64,000 nucleotides of DNA from Clostridium sp. OS1-26 (lineage in GTDB: Bacteria; Bacillota; Clostridia; Clostridiales; Clostridiaceae): assembly GCF_030915445.1 (NCBI RefSeq), contig NZ_CP133264.1, positions 1,612,001-1,676,000 of the forward strand. The letters run 5' to 3'. Shown here piece by piece: positions 40,864-50,637 of this stretch. Made by a program: the position numbers and the translations under genes. Each line of letters opens with the position of its first letter. Positions within the stretch are counted from its first letter, which is position 1. Below the pieces are notes generated by a model, which was not told the origin of the DNA, made no database searches, and saw only the letters and a program-made list of their open reading frames with translations.

Positions 40864-40905
40864 AAAGTTCTTAATCTTAATAGATTAAGAACTTTAATTT
40901 TTTTT
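40864..40905 (+). terminator. Terminator of the raiA RNA
   Basis: Perfect 14-bp stem (40864-40877 with 40882-40895) and a long T run. Confidence 0.95.
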
Positions 40906-41056
40906 GACTTTTGAATATAATATTAGTGTAAAGAAAAAGCAAAGGATAAATAATGTTAATTAATAATATTAATATTTTGTGTAATATTATGTGAATTCAC
41001 AATAATCCTATTGTAATTTTCCTCAAACAGTATTAAAATAGAGTTAACAAAAGTTT

Positions 41057-41093
41057 AATCTATATCCATAAAAATATATTTTTGGTATAGATT
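41057..41093 (+). promoter_or_regulatory. Inverted repeat upstream of hpf
   Basis: AATCTATATCCA (41057-41068) and TTTGGTATAGATT (41081-41093) form an imperfect palindrome 46 bases before the gene. It could be an operator or a 5-prime hairpin. The rest of the 230 bases between the raiA terminator and hpf is plain AT-rich sequence. Confidence 0.4.
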
Positions 41094-41138
41094 TTAAACA
41101 GTAGAGTTATTCATAAAGATAAGGAAGGGGCTGGAAAT

Positions 41139-41672
41139 ATGAGGATAACAGTAAGTGGAAAAAATATTGAGGTGACTGAGGCTTTAAGAAATACAGTGGA
41201 AAAAAAGATGTCAAAACTAGAGAAGTATTTCAACCCTGATGTAGAAGCACACGCTACATTAAGCGTGGAAAAAAATAGACAAATCATGGAGGTGACTATC
41301 TCTGTTGGAGGAATATTATTCAGAGCAGAGGAAGCACACGATGATATGTATGCATCTATAGATATAGTTGTAGATAAATTGGAAGGGCAAATAAGAAAAC
41401 AGAAGACAAAACTTCAGAGAAGAAATCATATGGAGTCACTAAGATTTCAATATATACCTGATTTTAATCCAGAGGAACCATCAGAAGAAAGCAAAATAGT
41501 AAAGACTAAAAGATTTGCAATTAAGCCTATGTCAGCAGAAGAAGCAGTACTTCAAATGGAGCTTTTAGGACATAACTTTTTCGTATATAAGAATGATGAT
41601 GATGATGGAGAAGTGAATGTAGTTTATAAAAGAAAAGATGGGAATTATGGTTTAATAGAACCTGAATTTTAG
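41139..41672 (+). CDS. hpf: Ribosome hibernation promoting factor, long form
   Basis: 177 residues. The N-terminal S30AE/YfiA domain (about 1-95) has VTEALRNTVEKKMSKLEKYF, and the C-terminal dimerisation domain (about 120-175) has KPMSAEEAVLQMELLGHNFFVYKN. The long form makes 100S ribosome dimers in resting cells. Also called raiA or yvyD. Upstream lies the raiA non-coding RNA with its own terminator, so the two are transcribed separately. Start after AAGGAAGGGG. Confidence 0.96.
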   Translation: MRITVSGKNIEVTEALRNTVEKKMSKLEKYFNPDVEAHATLSVEKNRQIMEVTISVGGILFRAEEAHDDMYASIDIVVDKLEGQIRKQKTKLQRRNHMESLRFQYIPDFNPEEPSEESKIVKTKRFAIKPMSAEEAVLQMELLGHNFFVYKNDDDDGEVNVVYKRKDGNYGLIEPEF

Positions 41673-41703
41673 AAAAGAGGAAGCTAAATGCTTCCTCTTT
41701 TAA
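41673..41703 (+). terminator. Terminator after hpf
   Basis: Perfect 12-bp stem (41673-41684 with 41690-41701), starting one base after the stop codon, with the T run in its own right arm. Confidence 0.85.
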
Positions 41704-41990
41704 AGTTAAGATCTATTTGAATGTGCCTATAGGGTACTAGAACGGAAGTTAAATCTCTAGTTAGTTTTCCAATAAGATGTTTAAAATGCAGGATATTGTA
41801 AATAATTAACTTTGTAAAAATTTTATAATAATTGTAAAATATTATTTGTAACATAGTTAAATTTTAAAAGTTGTAACAAATTTTAAAACTATGATAAAGT
41901 ATTATCCATAGAAGTTGAATAGCTTTTAATTAGATGATATAATCTATAAAGTGCATTGTTACAAAATTAATATGGTGAGGATGAAAAAAT
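41704..41990 (+). other. Gene-free AT-rich region upstream of secA
   Basis: No gene or known RNA is seen. TTGTAAC occurs twice (near 41846 and 41870), flanked by CATAG and CTATG in inverted order, so a loose dyad may be present. No consensus promoter stands out. Confidence 0.3.
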
Positions 41991-44501
41991 ATGGGTATTT
42001 TTCAAAAGATATTTGGAACATATAGTGAAAAAGAAGTAAAGAGAATAATTCCTATTGTAAATAAAATAGATTCATTTGACTCTCAAATGCAAAGTTTAAG
42101 CGACTCAGAACTTAGAGCTAAGACAGATGAATTTAAAGAAAGATTGGAAAAAGGAGAGACATTAAATTCAATTTTACCTGAAGCTTTCGCAGTAGTTAGA
42201 GAAGCTGCATGGAGAACAATAGGATTAAAGCATTATAGAGAACAATTAATCGGAGGAATAGTTCTTCATCAAGGTAGAATATCAGAAATGAAAACTGGAG
42301 AAGGTAAAACGCTTGTAGCAACTGCTCCAGCATATTTGAATGCGTTGACAGGCAAAGGAGTTCATATAGTAACTGTTAATGACTACCTTGCAAAAAGAGA
42401 TAGAGAGACAACGGGACCGGTATATGAGTTCTTAGGACTTAAAGTTGGTGTAATTCTTCATGAATTAGATCAATCACAAAGACAAGAGGCTTATAGATGT
42501 GATATAACATATGGAACTAACAGTGAATATGGATTTGATTATTTAAGAGACAACATGGTTATATATAAAGAGGAAAGAGTTCAAAGAGGACTAAACTTTG
42601 CAATTGTAGACGAAGTTGACTCTATATTAATAGATGAAGCTAGAACTCCTCTTATAATTTCTGGTGAAGGTGAAAAATCTACTGAGTTTTATAAAATAGC
42701 AGATTATTTTGCCAAAACTTTATCTGAAGAAAAGGACTTCACAAAAGATGAAAAAGCAAATGCTGTAATCCTTACAGATGAAGGTATTAAGAAGGCAGAA
42801 GATTTCTTTAAGCTAACAAACTACGCTGATCCTGAGAATATGGAAATACAACACCACGTAGTTCAGGCGCTAAAGGCTAACTATATGATGAAGAGAGATA
42901 AGGATTATATGGTTAGGGATGGCGAAGTTATGATAGTAGACGAATTTACTGGAAGAATGATGGAAGGTAGAAGGTACAGTGATGGTTTACACCAAGCTAT
43001 AGAAGCTAAAGAAGGCGTTAAAGTAGAGAGAGAATCAAAAACTCTTGCTACTATAACATATCAGAACTACTTTAGAATGTTCAATAAGCTATCAGGTATG
43101 ACAGGTACAGCACTAACAGAAGAAAACGAATTTAGAGAAATATATGGATTAGACGTAATTGTTGTTCCAACTCACAAACCGATAGCAAGAGAAGATATGC
43201 CAGATGTAGTATATAAAACTGCTAAAGGTAAGTTTAAAGCTATAGCTGAAGACATAGTTGAAACTTATAAGAAAGGGCAGCCAGTTCTAGTTGGTACTGT
43301 AAGTATAGAGAAATCAGAATTACTTTCTGATATGCTAAAAAGAAAAGGAGTTCCACATCAGGTTCTTAATGCTAAGTATCATGAACAAGAAGCGGAGATA
43401 ATAACTGGTGCAGGTGAAAAGGGTACAGTTACAATAGCAACTAACATGGCTGGTCGTGGTACCGATATTAAGCTTGGAGACGGTGTTGTAGAGCTTGGCG
43501 GACTAAAAATCATAGGTACTGAAAGGCATGAATCAAGGAGAATTGACAACCAATTAAGAGGTCGTTCTGGACGTCAAGGAGACCCTGGACTATCAAGATT
43601 CTATGTATCATTAGAGGATGATCTAATGAGAATATTTGGTTCAGATAAACTAAAGGATATAGTTGAAAAGCTTGGACTTGGTGATGATGAAGCTATAGAA
43701 AGCAAAATGGTAAGTGGTGCTATAGAAAATGCTCAAAAGAAAGTTGAAGGGAATAACTTTGATATAAGAAAAACATTACTTCAATATGATGATGTTATAA
43801 ATAAACAAAGAGAAATTATGTACAGACAAAGATCAGAAGTTCTAGAAGGTGAAGACTTAAAGGATCAAATCTATCAAATGCTTGAAGATATAGCTTCTTC
43901 CGCAGTTGAATCACATATCTCTGGTGTAGAAGAAGAATTTGAAAATGACTTAGCTAAACTGATAGATTTTATGGAAGAGCTATATGTGCCAAAGGATTCA
44001 GTTACAGTTGAAGAATTGTCAAACTTACTAAATGATGAGATTAAAGATAAGTTTGTAGAAATAGGCCAAGGAATTTATTCACAAAAAGAAGAAGAATTCA
44101 CATCAGAGCAAATGAGAGAAATAGAAAGAGTTGTTCTTTTAAGAGTAGTTGATACAAAGTGGATGGATCACATAGATGACATGGATCACCTTAAGAGAGG
44201 AATAGGTTTAAGAGCATATAAGCAACAAGACCCTGCTCAAGCCTACCAATTTGAAGGTAGCGAAATGTTTGAAGAAATGATATACAACATTAAGCTTGAG
44301 ACTATAAAATATTTATTCCATGTTCAAATTCAAAAAACTCCTGAAAGAGAAAGAGTTGTAAAAGAAACTCATACAAATCAGGTTGATGATGATTCAGTGA
44401 AGAAACAACCTGTAAAAAAGGAAAAAACTACAGGAAGAAATGATCCGTGTCCATGTGGCAGCGGGAAAAAATACAAAAACTGTTGTGGAAGATTTGAATA
44501 A
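41991..44501 (+). CDS. secA: Protein translocase ATPase SecA
   Basis: 836 residues. The motor that drives preproteins through SecYEG. NBD1 has Walker [12 protein letters not shown] (about 103-113) and [20 protein letters not shown]2 has [19 protein letters not shown] and [11 protein letters not shown]. The C-terminal SEC-C zinc motif [14 protein letters not shown] is complete. Full length, single copy in the window. A perfect palindrome terminates it. In clostridia secA commonly lies between hpf and prfB, as here. Confidence 0.98.
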   Translation: MGIFQKIFGTYSEKEVKRIIPIVNKIDSFDSQMQSLSDSELRAKTDEFKERLEKGETLNSILPEAFAVVREAAWRTIGLKHYREQLIGGIVLHQGRISEMKTGEGKTLVATAPAYLNALTGKGVHIVTVNDYLAKRDRETTGPVYEFLGLKVGVILHELDQSQRQEAYRCDITYGTNSEYGFDYLRDNMVIYKEERVQRGLNFAIVDEVDSILIDEARTPLIISGEGEKSTEFYKIADYFAKTLSEEKDFTKDEKANAVILTDEGIKKAEDFFKLTNYADPENMEIQHHVVQALKANYMMKRDKDYMVRDGEVMIVDEFTGRMMEGRRYSDGLHQAIEAKEGVKVERESKTLATITYQNYFRMFNKLSGMTGTALTEENEFREIYGLDVIVVPTHKPIAREDMPDVVYKTAKGKFKAIAEDIVETYKKGQPVLVGTVSIEKSELLSDMLKRKGVPHQVLNAKYHEQEAEIITGAGEKGTVTIATNMAGRGTDIKLGDGVVELGGLKIIGTERHESRRIDNQLRGRSGRQGDPGLSRFYVSLEDDLMRIFGSDKLKDIVEKLGLGDDEAIESKMVSGAIENAQKKVEGNNFDIRKTLLQYDDVINKQREIMYRQRSEVLEGEDLKDQIYQMLEDIASSAVESHISGVEEEFENDLAKLIDFMEELYVPKDSVTVEELSNLLNDEIKDKFVEIGQGIYSQKEEEFTSEQMREIERVVLLRVVDTKWMDHIDDMDHLKRGIGLRAYKQQDPAQAYQFEGSEMFEEMIYNIKLETIKYLFHVQIQKTPERERVVKETHTNQVDDDSVKKQPVKKEKTTGRNDPCPCGSGKKYKNCCGRFE

Positions 44502-44508
44502 TATTTTA

Positions 44509-44540
44509 ATGTCGTTTTGCTTAAGCAAAACGACATTTGT
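44509..44540 (+). terminator. Terminator after secA
   Basis: Perfect 28-base palindrome (44509-44522 with 44523-44536) followed by TTGTTT. Confidence 0.85.
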
Positions 44541-44558
44541 TTACTAAAATTTAATATC

Positions 44559-44609
44559 AGGCATCTTAAAAAAGTAATTAGTGAGTATAATATTTTATTC
44601 CAGATGCCT
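44559..44609 (+). repeat. Small palindromic dispersed repeat, copy 3
   Basis: AGGCATCT (44559-44566) and AGATGCCT (44602-44609) are identical to the terminal repeats of copy 2. The centre is shorter and more diverged. It sits between secA and prfB. Confidence 0.55.
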
Positions 44610-44652
44610 TAGTCTAATTGTTTATTCTTTATATTAAGAGGAGAGTGATTAA

Positions 44653-45760
44653 ATGCTACTTCAACTAGAAGAAGCCTTAAATGAAATAGGTGGCTTAAAA
44701 GGAGCCATTAATGAAATAAGGGGTTCACTTTGACATAGAAAATAGCAAAAATAAAATAGAAGAACTTCAGAAAAAAATGCAGGAACCTGATTTTTGGAGT
44801 GATGTAAACAAAGCTCAGGAAGTAACTGGAGAAGAAAAATTCTTAAAAAATAGATTGGATAGATATAAGGAATTAGAAGAAAGAGTAGAAGATATTGAGG
44901 TTCTTACTACACTGGCAATAGAAGAAGCGGATCTAACGACCTCAAAAGAAATATTAAAGGAAGTAAAGGCATTACAGGATGATGTAGATAGATTTAGGAT
45001 AGAAATATTGCTGTCAGGAGAATATGATAAGAACAATGCCATAATATCTCTTCATGTAGGTGTTGGAGGAACTGATGCCCAAGACTGGACAGAGATGCTT
45101 TTAAGAATGTATACAAGATGGGCTGAAGGAAAAGGATTTAAGATAGAAACTATAGATTTGATTCCTGCAGATGATGCTGGTATTAAAAGTGCCGATTTAA
45201 GGATAGTTGGAGAATTTGCTTATGGATATTTAAAAGCAGAAAAGGGAATTCATAGACTAGTTAGAATATCGCCTTTTAATGCCAATGGTAAGCGACAAAC
45301 TTCTTTTGCTTCTGTGGAGGTTTTGCCTGAGCTTACAGCAAATCAAGATATAGAAATAAGACCAGAAGACATTAAAGTAGACACTTATAGAGCAGGGGGC
45401 GCTGGAGGGCAGCATGTAAATAAGACTGAATCCGCGATTAGAATAACTCATATACCAACAGGAATAGTAGTTCAGTGTCAAAATCAAAGGAGTCAGCATC
45501 ATAACAAGGATGAGGCCATGAAAATGCTAAAGTCTAAGCTTGTAGAACTAAAGGAAAGAGCTCATAAGGAGAAAATTGAAGATTTAACTGGGGAGCTAAA
45601 AGATATTGGGTGGGGAAGCCAAATAAGGTCCTACGTTTTTCAACCATACACTTTAGTTAAAGACCACAGAACAGGCGTTGAAAATGGAAATATAAATGCT
45701 GTTATGAATGGAGAAATAGACGAATTTATAAATGAATATTTAAAACAAAATACAAACTAA
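44653..45760 (+). CDS. prfB: Peptide chain release factor 2, with programmed +1 frameshift
   Basis: Reads UAA and UGA stops. The first 26 codons end at an in-frame TGA (44731-44733). The flanking sequence AGG GGT TCA CTT TGA C is the classic RF2 autoregulatory site: an internal Shine-Dalgarno-like AGGGG, a slippery CTT and a TGA-C stop. Shifting +1 (continuing at 44732) gives 368 residues. The second frame has the RF2 tripeptide SPF (VRISPFNANG) and the catalytic GGQ at about 251-253. Low RF2 favours the shift, raising RF2. The start follows AGAGGAGAG. Confidence 0.97.
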
Positions 45761-45773
45761 AAGAAGCAATATA

Positions 45774-45820
45774 AAAATATGCGACATAACACCTTGTAAA
45801 AACTGTGTCGCATATTTTTT
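45774..45820 (+). terminator. Terminator after prfB
   Basis: Stem around AATATGCGACA/TGTCGCATATT (45776-45786 with 45806-45816) followed by T bases. The A run on its left makes it usable in both directions, serving the converging M28 gene as well. Confidence 0.8.
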
Positions 45821-45850
45821 ATATTACGAATTGAGCAATCGCTATATAAT

Positions 45851-47200
45851 CTATATATTGTTTTTGCGTGTAGGTTTAAATAAAATCGCTAAGCTTAAAA
45901 TAGTACATGTTAAAGAAACCCAAAATATTTGTTTATAATATAAAATAAATAAATTGTTGTTAAAGCCATAGTTGATCACTTCTTCTGATGCTACTTTAAA
46001 GCATCTGTCTATGGAATCTGTGTTTATGAAATTAGCCTTGTCATTAGGGGTATGAATTTTAGATGAATCTGCATCGGATAAAGTTATAGCATCGATATTT
46101 TGCTTTCGAAAGTATTCATGGTCACTAGCATCTTCAAATAGATAATTAAAACTGATTTTATCCTTCTTACAAATTAGTGAAGTTTCTTTTATAAGAGGAC
46201 TGTCCTTTGTATCCTTCTTTCCTCCCATTATGTGAAGCGGTATGGAATTATTTCCACCTATCATATCAAAATTAAATATTTTAGCACCTTTAAGGTTGTC
46301 CTTATATTTATCTGCAAAAGCTTTCGAGCCCAGACATCCAAATTCTTCAGCATTGAAACCGACAAATAATATATTTCTATCAGGTTTTCCTAAAGAACTT
46401 ATATATTTACTCATTTCCATTACAAAAGCGATTCCTGAAGCATTATCTAAGGCACCGCTGTAAACTTTCCCAGAAAGATCCGAGCCTACATGGTCAAAGT
46501 GTGCAGAAAGAACAATTGGAGGAGAATGTGGGTCTTTACCTTCTATATATGCAGTAATATTATTTAAAGATGTTTTTTTAGCTTCAAAAGGTATAGAACA
46601 ATTTATGCTATAATTTTTGCTTAAGTAGTTTTTTAATTCATTAAAAGTGTCTTTAGTAATCATAATATACATGCTATAAGGTGCAGAGCTTATAAAAGAA
46701 CTTCTAAAGTTAAGCGTGTTATCTTGAGGTACATAAAATAAAAAATAATCATTATCCTTTTTAACTTGAATATGGCCGTCAAGAACTTCAACTTTATCAT
46801 ACTTGCTAAAGTTTAAATTATTTTTTCTGAAGTTCAGTAAATCTTCTTTAAAATCTATTCCATAGTTAAATTCTTTAATCAAAAATCCATTTTCATCAGT
46901 AATGTTTAAGTAAGGTTTTTCGGAAATTTTATGAGGATAAATTGCGTCAAAACTTTGAAGATAATTACCATTATAGGGCTTCAATCCAGCATCTTTGAAA
47001 GAATCCTTTATATATATAATTGATGCTGCATTTTCAATACTTCCAGCGAGTCTGCCTTTAAAGTTATCAGAAGATAGATATTCTATATTCTTTTTAACTG
47101 AATTGTGGCTAAATACATGTACTTTAGAATAAATATGAAAGCTAAGGCCTAGAAAAATAAAAGATATTATTAGGAAAAAATAAGTCATGTGTTTTTTCAT
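45851..47200 (-). CDS. M28-family zinc metallopeptidase, membrane-anchored
   Basis: 449 residues. An N-terminal signal or anchor helix (about 5-25) and a second hydrophobic helix near the C terminus (about 418-440). The catalytic domain has the co-catalytic zinc ligands in the expected order: SAHFDHVG, GALDNASG, FNAEEFGCLGS, NFDMIGG and KIHTPNDK. Such enzymes are aminopeptidases; the orientation suggests an outward-facing domain acting on external peptides. The true substrate is not known. Single reverse-strand gene, starting just after GAGAGGTTG. Confidence 0.85.
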   Translation of the reverse strand: MKKHMTYFFLIISFIFLGLSFHIYSKVHVFSHNSVKKNIEYLSSDNFKGRLAGSIENAASIIYIKDSFKDAGLKPYNGNYLQSFDAIYPHKISEKPYLNITDENGFLIKEFNYGIDFKEDLLNFRKNNLNFSKYDKVEVLDGHIQVKKDNDYFLFYVPQDNTLNFRSSFISSAPYSMYIMITKDTFNELKNYLSKNYSINCSIPFEAKKTSLNNITAYIEGKDPHSPPIVLSAHFDHVGSDLSGKVYSGALDNASGIAFVMEMSKYISSLGKPDRNILFVGFNAEEFGCLGSKAFADKYKDNLKGAKIFNFDMIGGNNSIPLHIMGGKKDTKDSPLIKETSLICKKDKISFNYLFEDASDHEYFRKQNIDAITLSDADSSKIHTPNDKANFINTDSIDRCFKVASEEVINYGFNNNLFILYYKQIFWVSLTCTILSLAILFKPTRKNNI

Positions 47201-47332
47201 AGTAACAACCTCTCAAGAAAAATATATCTTTAAAATATATATTAATTTGCAAAATACTATATAACTGTTATAATAATTTTTAGCCAATAATTTCAAAAAT
47301 TGCTTTAAAATTTAATGGGCGTGGAGGTAAAT

Positions 47333-49489
47333 ATGAATAATATAGTTGAAAGATTGATACAAGAGTTAAATTTAAATAGAAAACATGTAGAAACTGTCAT
47401 TGACCTTTTAGATAGTGGGAATACGGTTCCTTTTATAGCTAGATATAGAAAAGAAATGACTGGAGAGATGAGTGATATAACTCTCAGAACCCTTTCAGAA
47501 AGACTTACATACTTAAGAAACCTAGAGGGAAGAAAAGAAGATGTTATAAGACTTATCGATGAACAAGGGAAGCTTACAGATGAATTAAAGACAACTATAA
47601 TGAGATGCGACACTTTAACAGAAGTAGAAGATATATATAGACCATATAAGCCTAAAAAAAGAACCAGATCCATTATTGCAGAAGAAAAAGGATTAAAACC
47701 TTTAGCTGAAGTTATTTGGAGTGGTGAGTTTAAGGATGATATAAAGCAATATGCAGCTGAATTTATAAATGAAGAAAAAGAAATGAAGACAGCAGAGGAA
47801 GCTTTGCAAGGAGCGATGGATATTATTAGCGAAATAATATCAGATGAGGCTGAGTATAGAAAATGGATTAGAAACTTTATTCAAAACGAGGGCTTAATAG
47901 AAACAAATGGCGAGAGCAAGGAATCAACCCCTTATGAGATGTATTATGATTATAAAGAAGCTGTAAAAGGCATACCACCGCATAGAATTCTCGCAATTAA
48001 TAGAGGTGAAAAAGAAAAGATACTTTCAGTAAAAATAACTGCGAATATGGATAAAATTATAGAGTACTTAAAACAAAGGTGTTTAAAAGATAATAAAAAT
48101 ACTGATACATATATAGAAGATAGTATTAAAGATTCCTTAAAAAGATTAATATATCCATCGATAGAAAGAGAAATAAGATCAGATCTTACAGATAAAGGTG
48201 AAGAAGGAGCTATAAAAATATTTAAAGCAAACCTAAAAGCACTATTAATGCAGGCTCCAATCAAGGGTAAAATAGTATTAGGTTTTGACCCTGGTTTTAG
48301 AACTGGATGTAAAATAGCTGTACTTGACGATACAGGAAAGCTATTAGATACTGCAACAGTTTATGCGACTTCATCTCAAAATAGTGTTGAAGAAGCTGTG
48401 AAAATTTTAAAGGAATCAATTTATAAACATGATGTAGGTGTTATATCTTTGGGAAATGGAACAGCGAGCAGAGAATCAGAAGAGGTTATAGTAAGAATTA
48501 TAAAAGAAGTTAAGGCAGAAAAGAATAGAGATATTTATTATGTTGTAGTATCAGAAGCTGGAGCTTCTGTGTATTCAGCATCGGAATTGGCTGCAAAAGA
48601 GTATCCAGATATCAATGTTTCATTAAGAGGAGCTATATCTATTGGAAGAAGACTTCAGGACCCATTAGCAGAGCTTGTAAAAATAGATCCTAAGTCTATA
48701 GGGGTCGGGCAGTATCAACATGATGTTGCTCCTAAAAAGTTAGATGAATCGTTAAGCGGTGTAGTAGAAGACTGCGTAAATAGTGTAGGTGTAGATTTGA
48801 ATATAGCAACGCCATCTCTTTTATCATATATATCAGGAATAAACGCAACTATTGCTCAAAATATTGTTCTATATAGAGAAGAGAATGGAAAGTTTAAAAG
48901 TAGAAAAGAACTTTTAAAGGTAAAAAGATTAGGAGCAAAAGCATTTGAACAATGTGCTGGATTCTTGAGAGTAATGGAAAGTAAAGAACCTTTAGATAAT
49001 ACTTCTGTACACCCAGAATCTTATGACGTAGCAAAAGGACTATTAACGACTTTAGAATATACTTTAGATGATTTGAAAAACAACAGGCTTATAGATATAG
49101 AAGAAAGGGTTAAGGAATCAGGGATAGAGAAACTAGCAGAAAAGTTATCAGTTGGTGTTCCTACTCTTAATGACATAATAAAAGAAATAAAAAAGCCAGG
49201 AAGAGATCCAAGAGAAGAATTACCTAAGCCTATATTGAAGACTGGAATTATAGATATAACTCAATTAAAGCCGGGTATGTCATTAATGGGAACTGTGAGA
49301 AATGTTGCAGACTTTGGAGCATTTGTTGATATTGGAGTTCATCAAGATGGATTGGTGCATATAAGTCAATTGGCAGATAGATTTATAAAACATCCGCTTG
49401 ATGTAGTGCAGGTTGGAGATATTGTTGAGGTAAAAGTTCTTGAGGTTGATGAAAAAAGAAAAAGAATAGCTTTAACAATGAAAAAATAA
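47333..49489 (+). CDS. tex: RNA-binding transcriptional accessory protein Tex
   Basis: 718 residues in the full Tex order: N-terminal helical region (PFIARYRKEMTG), YqgF/RuvC-like domain (VLGFDPGFRTGCKIAVLD), helix-hairpin-helix (SYISGINATIAQNIVLYREENGKF) and a C-terminal S1 domain (PGMSLMGTVRNVADFGAFVDIGVHQDGLVHISQL). Tex acts at RNA polymerase and nucleic acids. The ATG at 47333 follows GTGGAGGT; an in-frame ATG 18 bases earlier sits before that site. Confidence 0.95.
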   Translation: MNNIVERLIQELNLNRKHVETVIDLLDSGNTVPFIARYRKEMTGEMSDITLRTLSERLTYLRNLEGRKEDVIRLIDEQGKLTDELKTTIMRCDTLTEVEDIYRPYKPKKRTRSIIAEEKGLKPLAEVIWSGEFKDDIKQYAAEFINEEKEMKTAEEALQGAMDIISEIISDEAEYRKWIRNFIQNEGLIETNGESKESTPYEMYYDYKEAVKGIPPHRILAINRGEKEKILSVKITANMDKIIEYLKQRCLKDNKNTDTYIEDSIKDSLKRLIYPSIEREIRSDLTDKGEEGAIKIFKANLKALLMQAPIKGKIVLGFDPGFRTGCKIAVLDDTGKLLDTATVYATSSQNSVEEAVKILKESIYKHDVGVISLGNGTASRESEEVIVRIIKEVKAEKNRDIYYVVVSEAGASVYSASELAAKEYPDINVSLRGAISIGRRLQDPLAELVKIDPKSIGVGQYQHDVAPKKLDESLSGVVEDCVNSVGVDLNIATPSLLSYISGINATIAQNIVLYREENGKFKSRKELLKVKRLGAKAFEQCAGFLRVMESKEPLDNTSVHPESYDVAKGLLTTLEYTLDDLKNNRLIDIEERVKESGIEKLAEKLSVGVPTLNDIIKEIKKPGRDPREELPKPILKTGIIDITQLKPGMSLMGTVRNVADFGAFVDIGVHQDGLVHISQLADRFIKHPLDVVQVGDIVEVKVLEVDEKRKRIALTMKK

Positions 49490-49510
49490 TATATTTACTT
49501 AGTTTAGATA

Positions 49511-49539
49511 TTGAATTTTTAGAAAACTTGTACTATAAT
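49511..49539 (+). promoter_or_regulatory. Promoter of the FMN riboswitch and ribU
   Basis: TTGAAT (49511-49516), a 17-base spacer and a perfect TATAAT (49534-49539). Confidence 0.75.
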
Positions 49540-49565
49540 TGAAACGTAAACTTAATAAAGTAATA

Positions 49566-49720
49566 ATCTTCAGGGCGGGGCGAAATTCCCCACCGGCGGT
49601 ATAGCCCGCGAGCCTTAATTGGCATGATTCGGTTAGATTCCGAAGCCGACAGTAAAGTCTGGATGAAAGAAGGTAAAGTATAATGTAAATTCGCCCTGAC
49701 TTATAGTCAGGGTTTTTTAT
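49566..49720 (+). promoter_or_regulatory. FMN riboswitch (RFN element) with terminator, controlling ribU
   Basis: The aptamer has the RFN blocks CAGGGCGGGGCGAAATTCCC, CACCGGCGGTATAGCC, CGCGAGCC, ATTCGGTTAGATTCCG, AGCCGACAGTAAAGTCTGGATG and GAAAGAAGG. The terminator CCCTGAC/GTCAGGG (49694-49700 with 49706-49712) runs into T bases. CAGGGCG at the start of the aptamer (49571-49577) is exactly complementary to CGCCCTG (49692-49698) in the terminator arm, so it could form the anti-terminator when FMN is low. Confidence 0.97.
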
Positions 49721-49789
49721 TATACTAACACCTCTAAATATGAATGTATGCAGAAGATTATGAAACAATTATATTAGGAGGATGTATAT

Positions 49790-50413
49790 ATGAAAGATCA
49801 AAAACTAAACAGATTAGTAAAAATATCTATGTTGAGTGTTATAGCATTTATACTTATGTTTATTGAAGTTGCTACCCCATTTTTTCCACCTTTTTTAAAG
49901 TTTGATATAAGTGACTTGCCAGCACTAATTGGGGCTTTTGCGCTTGGACCTATAGCTGGAGTAGCAATAGAGTTACTTAAAAATATACTTCATGGTATAT
50001 TTGTTGGAGGAAGTGCTTTTGTAGGAGAGTTAGCAAATTTCCTTGTTGGTGCAGTAATGGTATATGTATCAGGATATATATATAATAAAAGAAAAAGCAG
50101 AGGGACAGCAGTTACTTCACTAATTGCAGGTGCTTTAGCTATGACTGTGGCAGCTAGTGTTCTTAATTACTATATATTCCTACCTTTATATGAAACAGTA
50201 CTACACTTCCCTATAAATGCCATTGTTGCAATGGGAAACAAAGTTAATAGCAGTATAAAAGACCTTAATTCCTTTGTGATATGGGCAATTGCGCCTTTTA
50301 ATCTGATTAAAGGTATGTTGGTATCAGTATTAACTATGTTAGTGTACAAAAGCGTATCACCAATACTTCATAAAGAAGGTCAAGAAGAAAGTGATCTTGT
50401 TAAAAATAACTAG
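49790..50413 (+). CDS. ribU: Riboflavin ECF transporter substrate-binding subunit RibU
   Basis: 207 residues with about six membrane helices. It has the ECF S-component helix 1 pattern for the energising module and resembles RibU (PFFPPFLKFDISDLPALIGAFALGPIAGVAIELLKN). The FMN riboswitch directly upstream makes riboflavin the best-supported substrate. It needs the shared EcfA-EcfA'-EcfT module, which is not in this window. Start after AGGAGGATG. Confidence 0.94.
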   Translation: MKDQKLNRLVKISMLSVIAFILMFIEVATPFFPPFLKFDISDLPALIGAFALGPIAGVAIELLKNILHGIFVGGSAFVGELANFLVGAVMVYVSGYIYNKRKSRGTAVTSLIAGALAMTVAASVLNYYIFLPLYETVLHFPINAIVAMGNKVNSSIKDLNSFVIWAIAPFNLIKGMLVSVLTMLVYKSVSPILHKEGQEESDLVKNN

Positions 50414-50416
50414 CAG

Positions 50417-50447
50417 AAATAATCCGGGTTTTTCCGGATTATTTTTA
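50417..50447 (+). terminator. Terminator after ribU
   Basis: Stem AAATAATCCGG/CCGGATTATTT (50417-50427 with 50434-50444) and a T run. Confidence 0.9.
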
Positions 50448-50478
50448 TATATATAGATATTCATTTATATAGAAAAAC

Positions 50479-50566
50479 TGGCTAGAAAGTTAACTTATAT
50501 AGAGGAATATGTTCCCAAAGCTGAAGCTTGGAAACATATCCCGGCATATAAGTTAACTTTCGGCCA
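50479..50566 (+). repeat. 88-base long hairpin element between ribU and the FliK-like gene
   Basis: The outer arms (50479-50500 and 50546-50566) pair over about 21 bp with one bulge and one wobble; an inner stem ATATGTT/AACATAT extends to a CCAA.GCT/AGC.TTGG tip. There is no T run. It could be a mobile palindromic remnant or a structured RNA. I do not recognise the family. Confidence 0.5.
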
Positions 50567-50637
50567 AGTAGCCCTACATAAACTTATAGTTCTGTGCGAT
50601 AATGTATATATAGGCCAGAATAAAAGGAGTGATTTAA

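Noticed and set aside
44653..44733. prfB as a broken gene, like the other frameshifted ones
   Set aside because: The break is at AGG GGT TCA CTT TGA C, the known RF2 programmed frameshift site, and not at a homopolymer error.
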